Assembly (NCBI GenBank): GCA_050294475.1
Contig: JBNKOE010000023.1
Coordinates: 186,001-250,000, forward strand
Length of the DNA stretch: 64,000 bases
From: Thalassobellus sp050294475
GTDB taxonomy: Bacteria > Bacteroidota > Bacteroidia > Flavobacteriales > Flavobacteriaceae
Direction of reading: 5' to 3'
Part shown: positions 51,952 through 61,022 of the stretch, in pieces
Layout: each line of letters starts with the position of its first letter
Numbering within the stretch: position 1 is the first letter of the stretch
The notes under the pieces: model-generated
Told to the model about the DNA's origin: nothing
Database searches by the model: none
What the model saw: the letters and a program-made list of their open reading frames with translations, nothing else
Translations under genes and position numbers: made by a program

Positions 51952-53019
51952 TTATAATGATTCAGATTCAAAATAATTAACCAATAAAGCCACAACATAA
52001 CTATAACTCTGCATGCCTTTACTTTGTTGGTTCGCTTTTAAAAAGCTACCATAAAACAGTTTAAAAAGTGGCTCGGTTGGGTTTTGGTGAGCTTCCCAAA
52101 AGTCGCGCGTTTCTTTATAGTTTTTTAAAATTCCTTTGTTTATATTTAAAATCATGTCTTCATATAAATCAGGATTTCGTCTATAAATTTCGTTCAAACA
52201 AAAGCGTAAAGCAAAGGTGTAACCAGCATATTTAAAATAGATATTATCATGGTTTATAGCAGCTAAACAACCAATGAAATTAGCTTCGTTTTCGGCAGCA
52301 TACCCTAATTGGTGCGCCATTTCATGAGTTGTTGTGGTTGGGAATTTAAAATTGGGAATTAGTGCGTTTACTTGAGCTTCGTTGGTTAATGGATTTAAAT
52401 AACCACTAAAACCCATATATGTTAGCGGATAACTAAATAAGGATTTTTTTATGCTTCTAGGTTTGTATTCTAAATCTGGAAATATTTGTTTTAAGTTTTT
52501 ATAGCCTTTAGGAGCAAGATTAAAAGCAGTTTTTTTATTAAACGGTATTTTAACTTTAACCGTATCATTTTTTGTTATTTCTAAATGAATTTTATTCGAT
52601 GTTTCTAATAAGCTTTCGGTAACAACAATTAATTCTTCTGTTGTGTAATCGCTTTTTAAATTTAAATTTTTATGTAGCGGTAATCGGTAATAATTCAATC
52701 CCCAAAATAAATGAAAGGCAAAATAAATAATCGATAAAGCCGAAAACACATCAATAAACCAGTATTTTGTGTCTTTTCTTAGTCTTTTTCTATTTATAAA
52801 AAGCCATCTTATACAATAAATAATAGCAAGTGTATAAACAATATCACCAAATGAAAAAGGGATCCAGCCTAAAACATATCGAAACATTTTAGAAATAAAA
52901 GGATATAAACCATTGCTATAGTAAGTCTCAACAAATTCAGGGTAATTAGATAATAACCTAACTATTAAATATTGCGGAATTAATAGTAAGGCAATAATGG
53001 CTTTTCTCTTTTTCAGCAT
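51952..53019 (-). CDS. DUF3810 domain membrane protein with HExxH motif
   Basis: 355 residues. N-terminal signal/anchor and two further spans, then a soluble domain with HEMAHQLGYAAENEANFIG, i.e. HExxH followed by a downstream Glu, the pattern of a zincin metalloprotease. DUF3810 family is Bacteroidota-specific and uncharacterised. Probably periplasmic proteolysis, inferred from the motif. Confidence 0.8.
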   Translation of the reverse strand: MLKKRKAIIALLLIPQYLIVRLLSNYPEFVETYYSNGLYPFISKMFRYVLGWIPFSFGDIVYTLAIIYCIRWLFINRKRLRKDTKYWFIDVFSALSIIYFAFHLFWGLNYYRLPLHKNLNLKSDYTTEELIVVTESLLETSNKIHLEITKNDTVKVKIPFNKKTAFNLAPKGYKNLKQIFPDLEYKPRSIKKSLFSYPLTYMGFSGYLNPLTNEAQVNALIPNFKFPTTTTHEMAHQLGYAAENEANFIGCLAAINHDNIYFKYAGYTFALRFCLNEIYRRNPDLYEDMILNINKGILKNYKETRDFWEAHQNPTEPLFKLFYGSFLKANQQSKGMQSYSYVVALLVNYFESESL

Positions 53020-53063
53020 ACTTCAAAAGTAATAAAATGTTTATTAATCCTGATTAGATATGT

Positions 53064-53071
53064 TACCTTTG
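53064..53071 (+). promoter_or_regulatory. -7 box TACCTTTG upstream of pepD
   Basis: Match to TAnnTTTG, 21 bases before the ATG; no good -33 found. Confidence 0.45.
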
Positions 53072-53092
53072 TAGAACTTAAATAATAGATTC

Positions 53093-54553
53093 ATGAATTC
53101 AGAAATAAGACAACTTCAACCACAACAACTTTGGAATAAATTTGCCGATTTAAACGCAGTACCACGACCTTCAAAAAAAGAAGAACGTGTAATTGCCTTT
53201 ATGAAAGCATTTGGAGAACGTTTGGGTTTAGAAACCATTGTTGATGAAGTAGGAAATGTAATTATAAAAAAGCCAGCGACTCAAGGCATGGAAAATAGAG
53301 TTACCGTTGTAATGCAATCGCATTTAGATATGGTGCATCAAAAAAATAATGATACAGTTTTCGATTTTGAAACTCAAGGAATAGATATGTATGTTGATGG
53401 CGATTGGGTTCGTGCTAAAGGAACAACCCTTGGTGCCGACAATGGTTTAGGAGTTGCAACCATTATGGCCATTTTAGAAAGCACCGATATTCAACATCCA
53501 GCTATTGAAGCTTTATTTACTATTGATGAAGAAACGGGTATGACGGGTGCTATGGGCTTAAAAGGCGGTTTGCTTTCTGGTGGTATTCTATTAAATTTAG
53601 ATACCGAAGAAGATAATGAAATTGGTGTAGGCTGTGCAGGTGGAGTAGATGTTACTGCAACTAGAAGTTATAATGAAGAAGAAACACCAGAGTTTAAAAT
53701 AGGATTTAAAATTACCGTTAAAGGTTTACAAGGCGGACATTCAGGAATGCAAATTCATGAAGGTTTAGGAAACGCTAATAAGATAATGAACCGTGTTTTG
53801 TTTGATGGTTTTGAAAATTTTGGGTTACGAATTTCTGAAATTGATGGTGGTAGTTTACGAAATGCAATACCGCGAGAAAGTAATGCAATGGTAGCCATTG
53901 ATGCCATTCATGAAGATGCTTTTTTATTAGAAATGAAGCAACAAGAAGCTGTTATTAAAACGGAGTTAAAAACTATGGAACCAAATTTAGAAATTGTGGT
54001 TTCTAAAACGGAAGCGCCTAAAAGAATAATGGATTTAGGGGTTCAAGAAGGATTAACAAGAGCCATATATGCTGCTTGTAATGGCGTTTATAGAATGAGT
54101 GCCGATATTCCAGATTTGGTAGAAACATCTAACAATGTAGCAAGAGTAATTGTTAAAGATGGTGTTATTAAAATTGGTTGTTTAACTCGCTCATCGGTTG
54201 AAAGTGCTAAATGGGATTTAGTAAATACACTTCGTGCAACTTTTGAATTAACAGGTTGCGAAGTTGAAGCTTCTGGAGATTATCCTGGATGGACACCAAA
54301 TATGGATTCTCCTATTTTAAAAGTGTTATCAAAGATTTATAAAGATATGAATGGAGAAGAAGCTCACGTTGCTGCTTGTCATGCAGGTTTAGAATGTGGT
54401 ATTCTTGGAACCAATTATCCAGAGATGGATATGATTAGTTTCGGACCAAATATTAAAGGAGCACATTCACCTGATGAACGCACTCAAATTTCTTCGGTTC
54501 AAAAATATTGGAAGTTTGTTTTAGAGATTTTGAAACAGATTCCTGTGAAATAA
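53093..54553 (+). CDS. pepD: Aminoacyl-histidine dipeptidase (PepD)
   Basis: 486 residues, M20 metallopeptidase family. Metal-binding and active-site segments: VVMQSHLDMVHQKNN (H and D), GTTLGADNGLGVATIMAIL (D), FTIDEETGMTGAMGL (catalytic and ligand Glu), and ACHAGLECGIL near the end. Cytosolic hydrolysis of Xaa-His and other dipeptides; it could supply histidine for the hut pathway 11 kb away, though no link is visible. Confidence 0.92.
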   Translation: MNSEIRQLQPQQLWNKFADLNAVPRPSKKEERVIAFMKAFGERLGLETIVDEVGNVIIKKPATQGMENRVTVVMQSHLDMVHQKNNDTVFDFETQGIDMYVDGDWVRAKGTTLGADNGLGVATIMAILESTDIQHPAIEALFTIDEETGMTGAMGLKGGLLSGGILLNLDTEEDNEIGVGCAGGVDVTATRSYNEEETPEFKIGFKITVKGLQGGHSGMQIHEGLGNANKIMNRVLFDGFENFGLRISEIDGGSLRNAIPRESNAMVAIDAIHEDAFLLEMKQQEAVIKTELKTMEPNLEIVVSKTEAPKRIMDLGVQEGLTRAIYAACNGVYRMSADIPDLVETSNNVARVIVKDGVIKIGCLTRSSVESAKWDLVNTLRATFELTGCEVEASGDYPGWTPNMDSPILKVLSKIYKDMNGEEAHVAACHAGLECGILGTNYPEMDMISFGPNIKGAHSPDERTQISSVQKYWKFVLEILKQIPVK

Positions 54554-54573
54554 GAATTAAGAATAAAATTCGT

Positions 54574-55026
54574 TTACCTAAGTTGTTTTAACCCTTCGTA
54601 AATTACAATGCTAACTGCATTTGCTATATTTAAGCTTCTTACATGGTCACTATACAGAGGTATTTTGTAAAGTGAATTACTATAAGTTTGGTTAATAGAT
54701 TTAGGTAAACCAACCGATTCTTTCCCGAAAATTAAAAACATGTCATTTTCAAAAGGAATATCCCAATGGTTTTTGTTTCCATGACTAGAAAGAAACGCCA
54801 TTTTTTTGTCTTTGTTTTTACTAAAGAAGTCATCAATATTATCGTAATAAGTTACCTGTAAATATTGCCAATAATCTAACCCAGCACGTTTTAAACGAGA
54901 ATCACTAATCTCGAAACCAAAAGGTTTTACAAGATGTAAATGAGAACCAGATGCTAATGCTAAGCGACCAATATTTCCAGTGTTGTTTGGTATTTCGGGT
55001 TCTATTAAAACAATATTAAGTGCCAT
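54574..55026 (-). CDS. trmL: tRNA (cytidine(34)-2'-O)-methyltransferase
   Basis: 150 residues, the minimal SPOUT enzyme. LNIVLIEPEIPNNTGNIGRLALASGSHLHLVKPFGF at the start, LIFGKESVGLP with knot loop, and HVRSLNIANAVSIVIYEGLKQL. Methylates the wobble position of tRNA-Leu. Its ATG overlaps the stop of the upstream 72-residue gene by one base. Confidence 0.93.
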   Translation of the reverse strand: MALNIVLIEPEIPNNTGNIGRLALASGSHLHLVKPFGFEISDSRLKRAGLDYWQYLQVTYYDNIDDFFSKNKDKKMAFLSSHGNKNHWDIPFENDMFLIFGKESVGLPKSINQTYSNSLYKIPLYSDHVRSLNIANAVSIVIYEGLKQLR

Positions 55027-55244
55027 TATTTTTTGATGATTTTTTGAACGATAAGGAGTATTAATAATATAAATGGGAAACTATGGAGTAAGGTATCAAA
55101 CCAATCCATTAATTCCATGTCTTTAGCTCCACCAATAATCCAGCGTAATTTACCAACAATATGTGGCTCTGGAGTAAATGGAGCTAAACCTAACGATATA
55201 CAAAGTAAAATAATTAGTTTCCAGTTTTTTGTTAGAGTCGACAT
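55026..55244 (-). CDS. Small membrane protein upstream of trmL
   Basis: 72 residues with two hydrophobic helices (about 9-24 and 52-68) separated by a polar loop with WIIGGAKDMELMDWFD. Similar small proteins in flavobacteria are often labelled RND transporter without evidence. Translationally coupled to trmL. Function unknown. Confidence 0.6.
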   Translation of the reverse strand: MSTLTKNWKLIILLCISLGLAPFTPEPHIVGKLRWIIGGAKDMELMDWFDTLLHSFPFILLILLIVQKIIKK

Positions 55245-55267
55245 ATTTATTTAATAAATGAGTGATA

Positions 55268-55304
55268 AAATAAAAACCTATTCTAATTTAGAATAGGTTT
55301 TTAT
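55268..55304. terminator. Intrinsic terminator after the DUF805 gene
   Basis: Stem AAAAACCTATTCTA / TAGAATAGGTTTTT, 3-base loop, T run. On the minus strand it separates the DUF805 transcript from the trmL operon. Confidence 0.8.
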
Positions 55305-55324
55305 TAAATAATATTTTAGAAATT

Positions 55325-55738
55325 TTATTCCTCAATTTGAGGTTTTCCAATTTCATCAATTTCTATTGAGTTTTCAATTTTTGGGTCAGGACCGTATTGG
55401 TTTGCTCCTTTGTCTCCTTCAGTTACAGTTAATACAAATAGCCATATAGGACCAACAAAAGGGATTAGTATTATGAGATAAAACCATCCACTTTTTCCAA
55501 CATCATGCAGCCTTCTGACACCTACTGCTAGCGAAGGTATTAATGTAGCAAATATATAGATGTAAATTGCAAATATTATAAAAGGACTATCTATGGCGTA
55601 AGCAATGCCTCCTAATATAAGCATACCACCATAAATGAAAATAAGTTGAAAGAGTGTAAACATCCAATATTCTTTACGTCTTGCTCTTCCATTAAAATTT
55701 GCATAATTGTCTTTTACGACTTTTAAATACCACTTCAT
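55325..55738 (-). CDS. DUF805 domain membrane protein
   Basis: 137 residues with four membrane segments and the family motifs NYANFNGRARRKEYW near the N-terminus and VGVRRLHDVGKSGWFYLIILIPFVGPIWLFVLTVTEGDKGANQYGPDP. DUF805 proteins are inner-membrane and uncharacterised. Confidence 0.85.
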   Translation of the reverse strand: MKWYLKVVKDNYANFNGRARRKEYWMFTLFQLIFIYGGMLILGGIAYAIDSPFIIFAIYIYIFATLIPSLAVGVRRLHDVGKSGWFYLIILIPFVGPIWLFVLTVTEGDKGANQYGPDPKIENSIEIDEIGKPQIEE

Positions 55739-55929
55739 AATTTAAATTGATTTGGGGTTAATTATTGAGGGTAAATATCAATATTATTTATTAATTTAAC
55801 AAAAATGGTTATAGCATTTATGCCTTTTTTGTGATATTAATTTAAAATTGTGTGTTAATTAATAGATTTTACTTGTTTTGTAACAGGCTTAATTTTCAAT
55901 TAAAACTTTTTGAAACCATTTCATAATAT

Positions 55930-56694
55930 TTAATTTAATATGTTTTTTGTGAAATTATCAATAGAATTTACACCTTCATTAGTAACATGCTTTACAAAAG
56001 CACTACCAATTATTGCACCTTTTGCATATTTTGTAGCTTGAGTAAACGTTTCGTTATTACTAATTCCAAATCCTATAATTTGTGGGTTTTTTAGATTCAT
56101 GTTTGCAATACGTTCAAAATATTGCGTTTGTTCGTCTCCAAAACCAGATTGAGCTCCTGTTGTACTTGCACTACTTACCATATATATAAATCCGTTTGAA
56201 ATAGAATCTATATACCTAATGCGTTCATTACTTGTTTGAGGTGTAATTAAAAACACATTGATGAGTCCGTATTTTTCAAAAATAGCTTGATATTTTTCAT
56301 GATACACATCAACAGGTAAATCAGGAATAATTAATCCATCAATACCAATTTCCTGACATTTTTTACAGAAAGCTTCAACACCATATTGAAATATAGGGTT
56401 AAAATACCCCATAATAATTAAAGGAATTGATACTGTTTTACGAATATCTTTTAATTGATTAAAAAGCACTTCAGTGGTCATACCATTTTTTAGAGCTTGT
56501 GTAGAACTTGCTTGAATAGTTGGACCATCGGCTAATGGATCGCTAAAGGGTAAGCCAATTTCAATCATGTCTACACCATTTTTTTCTAAATCTTGAATAA
56601 TCGAAACGGTATCATCAATATTTGGGTAACCTGCTGTAAAATATATAGACAGTAACTTTTTGTTTTCTTGTAATTTGCTGTTTATTCTGTTCAT
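55930..56694 (-). CDS. trpA: Tryptophan synthase alpha subunit
   Basis: 254 residues, TIM barrel. Catalytic Glu and Asp in GVDMIEIGLPFSDPLADGPTIQ; IIMGYFNPIFQYG; phosphate loop IGFGISNNETF. Cleaves indole-3-glycerol phosphate to indole for TrpB. Last gene of the trp operon, but cut off from trpB by a GIY-YIG gene and two palindromes. Confidence 0.95.
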   Translation of the reverse strand: MNRINSKLQENKKLLSIYFTAGYPNIDDTVSIIQDLEKNGVDMIEIGLPFSDPLADGPTIQASSTQALKNGMTTEVLFNQLKDIRKTVSIPLIIMGYFNPIFQYGVEAFCKKCQEIGIDGLIIPDLPVDVYHEKYQAIFEKYGLINVFLITPQTSNERIRYIDSISNGFIYMVSSASTTGAQSGFGDEQTQYFERIANMNLKNPQIIGFGISNNETFTQATKYAKGAIIGSAFVKHVTNEGVNSIDNFTKNILN

Positions 56695-56713
56695 TGTAAA
56701 TGAATATTTTTTT

Positions 56714-56733
56714 ATTCCCTCGAAGGAGGGAGT
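56714..56733. repeat. REP-like palindrome ATTCCCTC-GAAG-GAGGGAGT
   Basis: Arms of 8 bases with one mismatch around a GAAG loop, 20 bases upstream of the trpA start. One of the pair that brackets the GIY-YIG gene. Confidence 0.7.
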
Positions 56734-56794
56734 CTTTTGTCTTTTTGTTAAATGTATTCTGAAAGATCTTTTTAGTCTAGATTTAGTCCATTAA

Positions 56795-57037
56795 TTAAAT
56801 TAATCTTCCATTCTCGATGCCATTTTTTATTTGTCTTTCTCTTTTGATAGAATTGTTAGCGTATTTAGTCGTTTCAAAATAAACTAATTTATCAACATTG
56901 TATTTTCCTGTAAATGTTTTTAAACTATTGCTTTTATGTTGTGTCAATCTTATTTTTAATTGTTTAGTGCGTCCAATATATAGTACTGTGTGATTTTTAT
57001 TTGTTAATATGTAAACGTAATGAACATTTATAATCAA
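56795..57037 (-). CDS. GIY-YIG nuclease, probably frameshifted at its C-terminus
   Basis: 80 residues as read: HYVYILTNKNHTVLYIGRTKQLKIRLTQHK with the YV(I)L...YIGRT core and the Arg-containing FTGKYNVDKLVYFETTKYANNSIKRERQIK. After IK the frame yields NGIENGRLI and stops. One extra A in the run of six (56823-56828) would instead give KKWHREWKINLINGLNLD to a stop at 56772, which is the usual C-terminus of these proteins. It is therefore either a pseudogene or uses slippage. Inserted between trpB and trpA. Confidence 0.8.
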   Translation of the reverse strand: MIINVHYVYILTNKNHTVLYIGRTKQLKIRLTQHKSNSLKTFTGKYNVDKLVYFETTKYANNSIKRERQIKNGIENGRLI

Positions 57038-57044
57038 TTATGAG

Positions 57045-57064
57045 ATTTCCGCTTTCGCGGAAAT
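57045..57064. repeat. REP-like palindrome ATTTCCGC-TTTC-GCGGAAAT
   Basis: Perfect 8-base arms, 8 bases upstream of the GIY-YIG start and 11 bases downstream of the trpB stop. Confidence 0.75.
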
Positions 57065-57074
57065 GAAAAAACCT

Positions 57075-58892
57075 TTAAATTTTAAAATACTCAATGTAAT
57101 TCTGTAAATCTTTATCACCACGTCCCGATAAACTCACTACAATAACATCATCTGGTTTAAAGGTTTTTTGTTCAAAAATGGCAAGCGCATGCGAGCTTTC
57201 AATAGCAGGAATAATACCTTCTAGTTTGCATAATTCTAAGCCAGCATTCATAGCATCTTCATCAGTTACTGCCATAAATTCGGCACGACCTGTTTTGCAT
57301 AAATGTGCATGCATAGGACCAACACCTGGATAATCTAATCCAGCAGAAATAGAATAAGGCTCGGTTATTTGTCCGTCTTTAGTTTGCATTAACATGGTTT
57401 TGCAACCGTGAATGATTCCTTCTTTTCCTAACACTGAAGTGGCGGCACTTTCTCCAGAATCTACGCCTAAACCTGCTGCTTCTACAGCAATTATGTTAAC
57501 ATTTTCTTCGTGTAAATAGTGGTAATATGTACCCGCAGCGTTGCTACCACCACCAATACATGCTACTACATAATTAGGGTTTTCTCTACCTTCTTGTTCT
57601 TTTAATTGCCATTTTATTTCTTCTGAAATAACCGATTGGAAACGTGTCACCATATCAGGATATGGGTGCGGCCCAATAGCAGAACCAATAATATAATGAG
57701 TGTTTACAGGATTGTTAATCCAGTCGCGAATGGCTTCGTTAGTAGCATCTTTTAAGGTTCGACTTCCAGATAAAGCAGGAACAACAGTTGCTCCTAACAT
57801 TTTCATACGGGCTACATTTGGAGCTTGACGTGCAATGTCAATTTCTCCCATGTAAACAATACATTCTAATCCCATTAAAGCACAAACAGTTGCTGTAGCC
57901 ACACCATGTTGTCCTGCACCAGTTTCTGCAATAATTCTAGTTTTACCTAAGCGTTTAGCCATTAGAATTTGACCAATTGTATTGTTTATTTTATGAGCGC
58001 CTGTATGATTTAAATCTTCACGCTTTAAATAAATTTTGGTGTTATATTTTTCTGAAAGACGTTTGGCAAAATAGAGCGGAGAAGGACGTCCAACATAATC
58101 TTTTAAAAGTTGATCGAACTCTTTTTTAAATTCAGGTTCAGCCATAACTTTTAAATAATTTTGGCGTAATTCTTCTACATTCGGATAGAGCATTTCTGGT
58201 ATAAATGCACCTCCAAATTCACCGTAGTATCCTTTTTCGTTTACGTTATAATTCATAATTTCTGTCATTCCTGCGAAGGCAGGAATCTGTTTAAATTCTT
58301 TTAAATCTTCAATATTTTTTAATCCAGGTTCTATTTCAAATTTACTATTTACATCTAATGCATAGCAATACTTTGAAGCTTCACTTTGTTGAAATTTTTT
58401 AATGTCTTTTTTTTGATTTAAACCAATACCGCCACTTAAAAAGAACGGAGTAGTGGAAGGGTAGTTGTTTAAAATAGTCCAATCGAATGTGTATCCGTTG
58501 CCTCCTGGAAGCTTACCTTTTGTATCAAAAAGGAAATAGTCAACAATGCCTTCGTATGGTTTTAAAACACTAAAATCAAAAGTATCTTTAATTGAAAAAA
58601 CTTTGAAGATTTCAATGTTTTTAGATTGTAGTTTTTTGCAATATTCTGGTGATTCTTCACCATGTAATTGAACAGCTTGTAAGTTGTGTATTTTTACTTT
58701 TTCGAGAACAAAGTCTAAATCAGCATTTACAAAAACACCTACTTTTTTTATTGATTTTGGTAATTCGGGAATTATAGTATCAAAATTTCTAGCAGATTTT
58801 TCATAAAATATAAACCCAAGATAATCAGGTTGCAGTTCTGCAACTTGTTTGATGTTATCTTGATATTTCATTCCGCAAACCTTTAATTTCAT
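57075..58892 (-). CDS. trpFB: TrpF-TrpB fusion: phosphoribosylanthranilate isomerase / tryptophan synthase beta
   Basis: One 605-codon frame. Residues 1 to about 205 are TrpF (MKLKVCGMKYQDNIKQVAELQPDYLGFIF; PFFLSGGIG). Residues 213-605 are a complete 393-residue TrpB that starts MNYNVNEKGYYGEFGGAFIPEMLYP, with the PLP lysine in NHTGAHKINNTIGQ and CIGGGSNAAGTYYHY. Between them lies IPAFAGMTEI, translated from a palindromic repeat (58267-58286) that has removed the TrpF stop. A separate TrpB start at ATG 58256 remains available. The TrpF start overlaps the trpC stop. Confidence 0.88.
   Translation of the reverse strand: MKLKVCGMKYQDNIKQVAELQPDYLGFIFYEKSARNFDTIIPELPKSIKKVGVFVNADLDFVLEKVKIHNLQAVQLHGEESPEYCKKLQSKNIEIFKVFSIKDTFDFSVLKPYEGIVDYFLFDTKGKLPGGNGYTFDWTILNNYPSTTPFFLSGGIGLNQKKDIKKFQQSEASKYCYALDVNSKFEIEPGLKNIEDLKEFKQIPAFAGMTEIMNYNVNEKGYYGEFGGAFIPEMLYPNVEELRQNYLKVMAEPEFKKEFDQLLKDYVGRPSPLYFAKRLSEKYNTKIYLKREDLNHTGAHKINNTIGQILMAKRLGKTRIIAETGAGQHGVATATVCALMGLECIVYMGEIDIARQAPNVARMKMLGATVVPALSGSRTLKDATNEAIRDWINNPVNTHYIIGSAIGPHPYPDMVTRFQSVISEEIKWQLKEQEGRENPNYVVACIGGGSNAAGTYYHYLHEENVNIIAVEAAGLGVDSGESAATSVLGKEGIIHGCKTMLMQTKDGQITEPYSISAGLDYPGVGPMHAHLCKTGRAEFMAVTDEDAMNAGLELCKLEGIIPAIESSHALAIFEQKTFKPDDVIVVSLSGRGDKDLQNYIEYFKI
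58264..58289. repeat. REP-like palindrome inside the trpF-trpB junction
   Basis: ATTCCTGC-GAAG-GCAGGAAT (58267-58286) with GTC and CTG flanks. Read on the minus strand it encodes IPAFAGMT, joining the two enzymes in frame. Confidence 0.85.
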
Positions 58893-59674
58893 AGCTCTAA
58901 GGTTTTAATAAACGTTGTTGCATTAGCTCCAGGATTATCTGTTTTCATAAAGTTTTCACCTATTAAAAATCCTTGGTAACCGTAAGGTTGTAATTCCTTT
59001 ATGGCTTCAACACTACTAATGCCACTTTCAGAAACTTTTACAAAGTCATTAGGGATTAATGTGCTTAATGCTTTACTAGTTTCTAGACTCACATCAAACG
59101 TTTTTAAGTTTCGGTTGTTTACACCTAACATATCTAAACTTGGCATGATAGATTTATGTAATTCTTCTTCATTATGAACTTCAAGTAAAACATCAAGATT
59201 TAAGCTTTTTGCAAATTCTGAAAATTGCTTGATTTCTTCTCTGGTTAAAATAGCTGCAATTAACAAAATAACATCGGCACCGTAGGCTCTTGCTTCTAAA
59301 AGTTGGTATTCGTCTATAATGAATTCTTTACGTAATAATGGTAAATTACAACTTGCTCTAGCAGTTAGTAAATCGTCTAAAGAACCTCCAAAGTATTTTC
59401 CATCTGTTAAAACAGACATACCACAAACGCCTGCATTTTCATAACCTTTAGCAACATCTTGAACGTTTAGCGTGTTATTAATTACAGATTTTGAAGGGGA
59501 ACGTCTTTTATGCTCTGCAATGATTCCAGATTTACTATTTCGTAAATTATTAGCTAGTGAAATGGTTTGTCTTTCAAATAAAACAGATTGTTCTAATTGT
59601 GATATAGGAATGAGTTGTTTTCTAAGCGCAACTTCATTTCTTTTATCTAATGTTATTTTGTCTAAAATATTCAT
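58889..59674 (-). CDS. trpC: Indole-3-glycerol phosphate synthase
   Basis: 261 residues, TIM barrel. IIAEHKRRSPSKSVIN (catalytic Lys), VSVLTDGKYFGGSL, LLRKEFIIDEYQL, LEVHNEEEL, GVNNRNLKTFDV, VSESGISSVEAI. Converts CdRP to indole-3-glycerol phosphate. Overlaps trpF by 4 bases, so these are translationally coupled. It is separated from trpD by a ~190 bp repeat. Confidence 0.95.
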   Translation of the reverse strand: MNILDKITLDKRNEVALRKQLIPISQLEQSVLFERQTISLANNLRNSKSGIIAEHKRRSPSKSVINNTLNVQDVAKGYENAGVCGMSVLTDGKYFGGSLDDLLTARASCNLPLLRKEFIIDEYQLLEARAYGADVILLIAAILTREEIKQFSEFAKSLNLDVLLEVHNEEELHKSIMPSLDMLGVNNRNLKTFDVSLETSKALSTLIPNDFVKVSESGISSVEAIKELQPYGYQGFLIGENFMKTDNPGANATTFIKTLEL

Positions 59675-59699
59675 GTTTTTAATTTATTCCTGTTCATTT

Positions 59700-59885
59700 T
59701 GTCTTGATACAAAACCCTTCGACTGCGCTCAGGATAAACCAAGCCAAAAAAACAAATCAATCTGATGAAATTCCTGCGGAACATTTGCTCTCGGAATTTC
59801 ATGTTTAAAGCTTCGCTTTGCATCTTCATTCCTACGTTCATTATTTCTGCAGATTGATGTTACCGATTTCATCGACATTTGGGAT
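59700..59885. repeat. ~190 bp intergenic element, copy 1 (trpC/trpD)
   Basis: Shares about 85-90% with 61023-61218: CCTTCGACTGCGCTCAGGAT, CAATCTGATGAAATTCCTGCGGAA, and ...CATCTTCATTCC, ATTATTTCTGCAGATTGATGTT, CCGATTTCATCG. Inverted CAATCTG / CAGATTG mark its body. Confidence 0.85.
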
Positions 59886-59971
59886 TTCTATTTTTGCTAT
59901 TGTTTTTATTAATCCCAAATTATTTTCTGTTTAAATTTTATTACTAAGTTACTGTTAATTAAAAATCGTAA

Positions 59972-60964
59972 CTATTTACTTAACTCAATTAATTTATCTA
60001 AACTTGCTTTTGCTTTTCCCGAAAACAGCGATTCTTTTGCCATTTCAAAACCTTCTTTATGAGAAATTTGTTTAGTTGTTGCTATGGCTAAACCTGCATT
60101 AGCGCACACTACATTGTTTTGTGCTTCTGTACCTTTTCCGCTTATAATATTAACAAAAATATTAGCAGCTTCTTTTACTGAATTTCCTCCAAAAATGGCT
60201 TCTTGTTTTATTTGTGATACGCCTAAATCTTCTGGTGCAAAAATGGTTTCAGAATGATTTGATACAATTTTAGCTTTTCCTGTTAATGAAATTTCATCAT
60301 AACCATCTAAAGCATAAACAATATTATAATTTTTATCTGTGTTTTGATACATAAAACTATAAAGGCGCAACAGTTCTAAATTATAAACGCCTAACATTTG
60401 ATTTTTAGGAAATGACGGATTGACCATAGGACCTAGCATATTAAAAAATGTTTTAACGCCTAATTCTTTACGAATAGGAGCCACATTTTTCATTGCTGGA
60501 TGAAAAAGTGGAGCATGTAAAATACAGATTCCTGCTTTATCTAAACAAAGCTTTAAAAAATCTTCGCTATTAGAAAATTTAACACCTAACGATTCCATAA
60601 CATTGGATGAACCAGATGTAGATGATACACCATAGTTTCCATGTTTTGAAACGTGCACACCAGCACCTGCAGTAATGAAAGAAGAAAGTGTTGAGATGTT
60701 AAATGTATTTTTACCATCGCCGCCAGTTCCTACAATATCTATAGCATTAAAGTCGCTTAGGTTTATAGGAATACAAAGTTTTAAAAGTGCATCTCTAAAA
60801 CCTTTTAATTCTTCAAGGGTGATACTGCGCATCATATAAATTGAAAGAAAGCATGCAATTTGACTTGGGTTATACATACCATTAGATATGTTAACAATAA
60901 CTTGTTTTGCTTCTTCGCTAGAAATGGTTTCGTGATTTATTAATCTGTTTAATACGTCTTTCAT
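59972..60964 (-). CDS. trpD: Anthranilate phosphoribosyltransferase
   Basis: 330 residues. PRPP and anthranilate site IVGTGGDGKNTFNIST, KHGNYGVSSTSGSSNVMESLGV, GPMVNPSFPKNQMLGVYN. Adds ribose phosphate to anthranilate. Flanked on both sides by copies of the same ~190 bp element, so its expression may differ from trpE-trpG. Confidence 0.95.
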   Translation of the reverse strand: MKDVLNRLINHETISSEEAKQVIVNISNGMYNPSQIACFLSIYMMRSITLEELKGFRDALLKLCIPINLSDFNAIDIVGTGGDGKNTFNISTLSSFITAGAGVHVSKHGNYGVSSTSGSSNVMESLGVKFSNSEDFLKLCLDKAGICILHAPLFHPAMKNVAPIRKELGVKTFFNMLGPMVNPSFPKNQMLGVYNLELLRLYSFMYQNTDKNYNIVYALDGYDEISLTGKAKIVSNHSETIFAPEDLGVSQIKQEAIFGGNSVKEAANIFVNIISGKGTEAQNNVVCANAGLAIATTKQISHKEGFEMAKESLFSGKAKASLDKLIELSK

Positions 60965-61022
60965 TAATTACTCATTTTTTCATTACTACCTTTGTCTCCG
61001 CTCAAAATAAACTCGGAGGGAA

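Noticed and set aside
59472..59765. 97-residue plus-strand frame near trpC
   Set aside because: Antisense to trpC and runs into the repeat; the ending is repeat-derived sequence.
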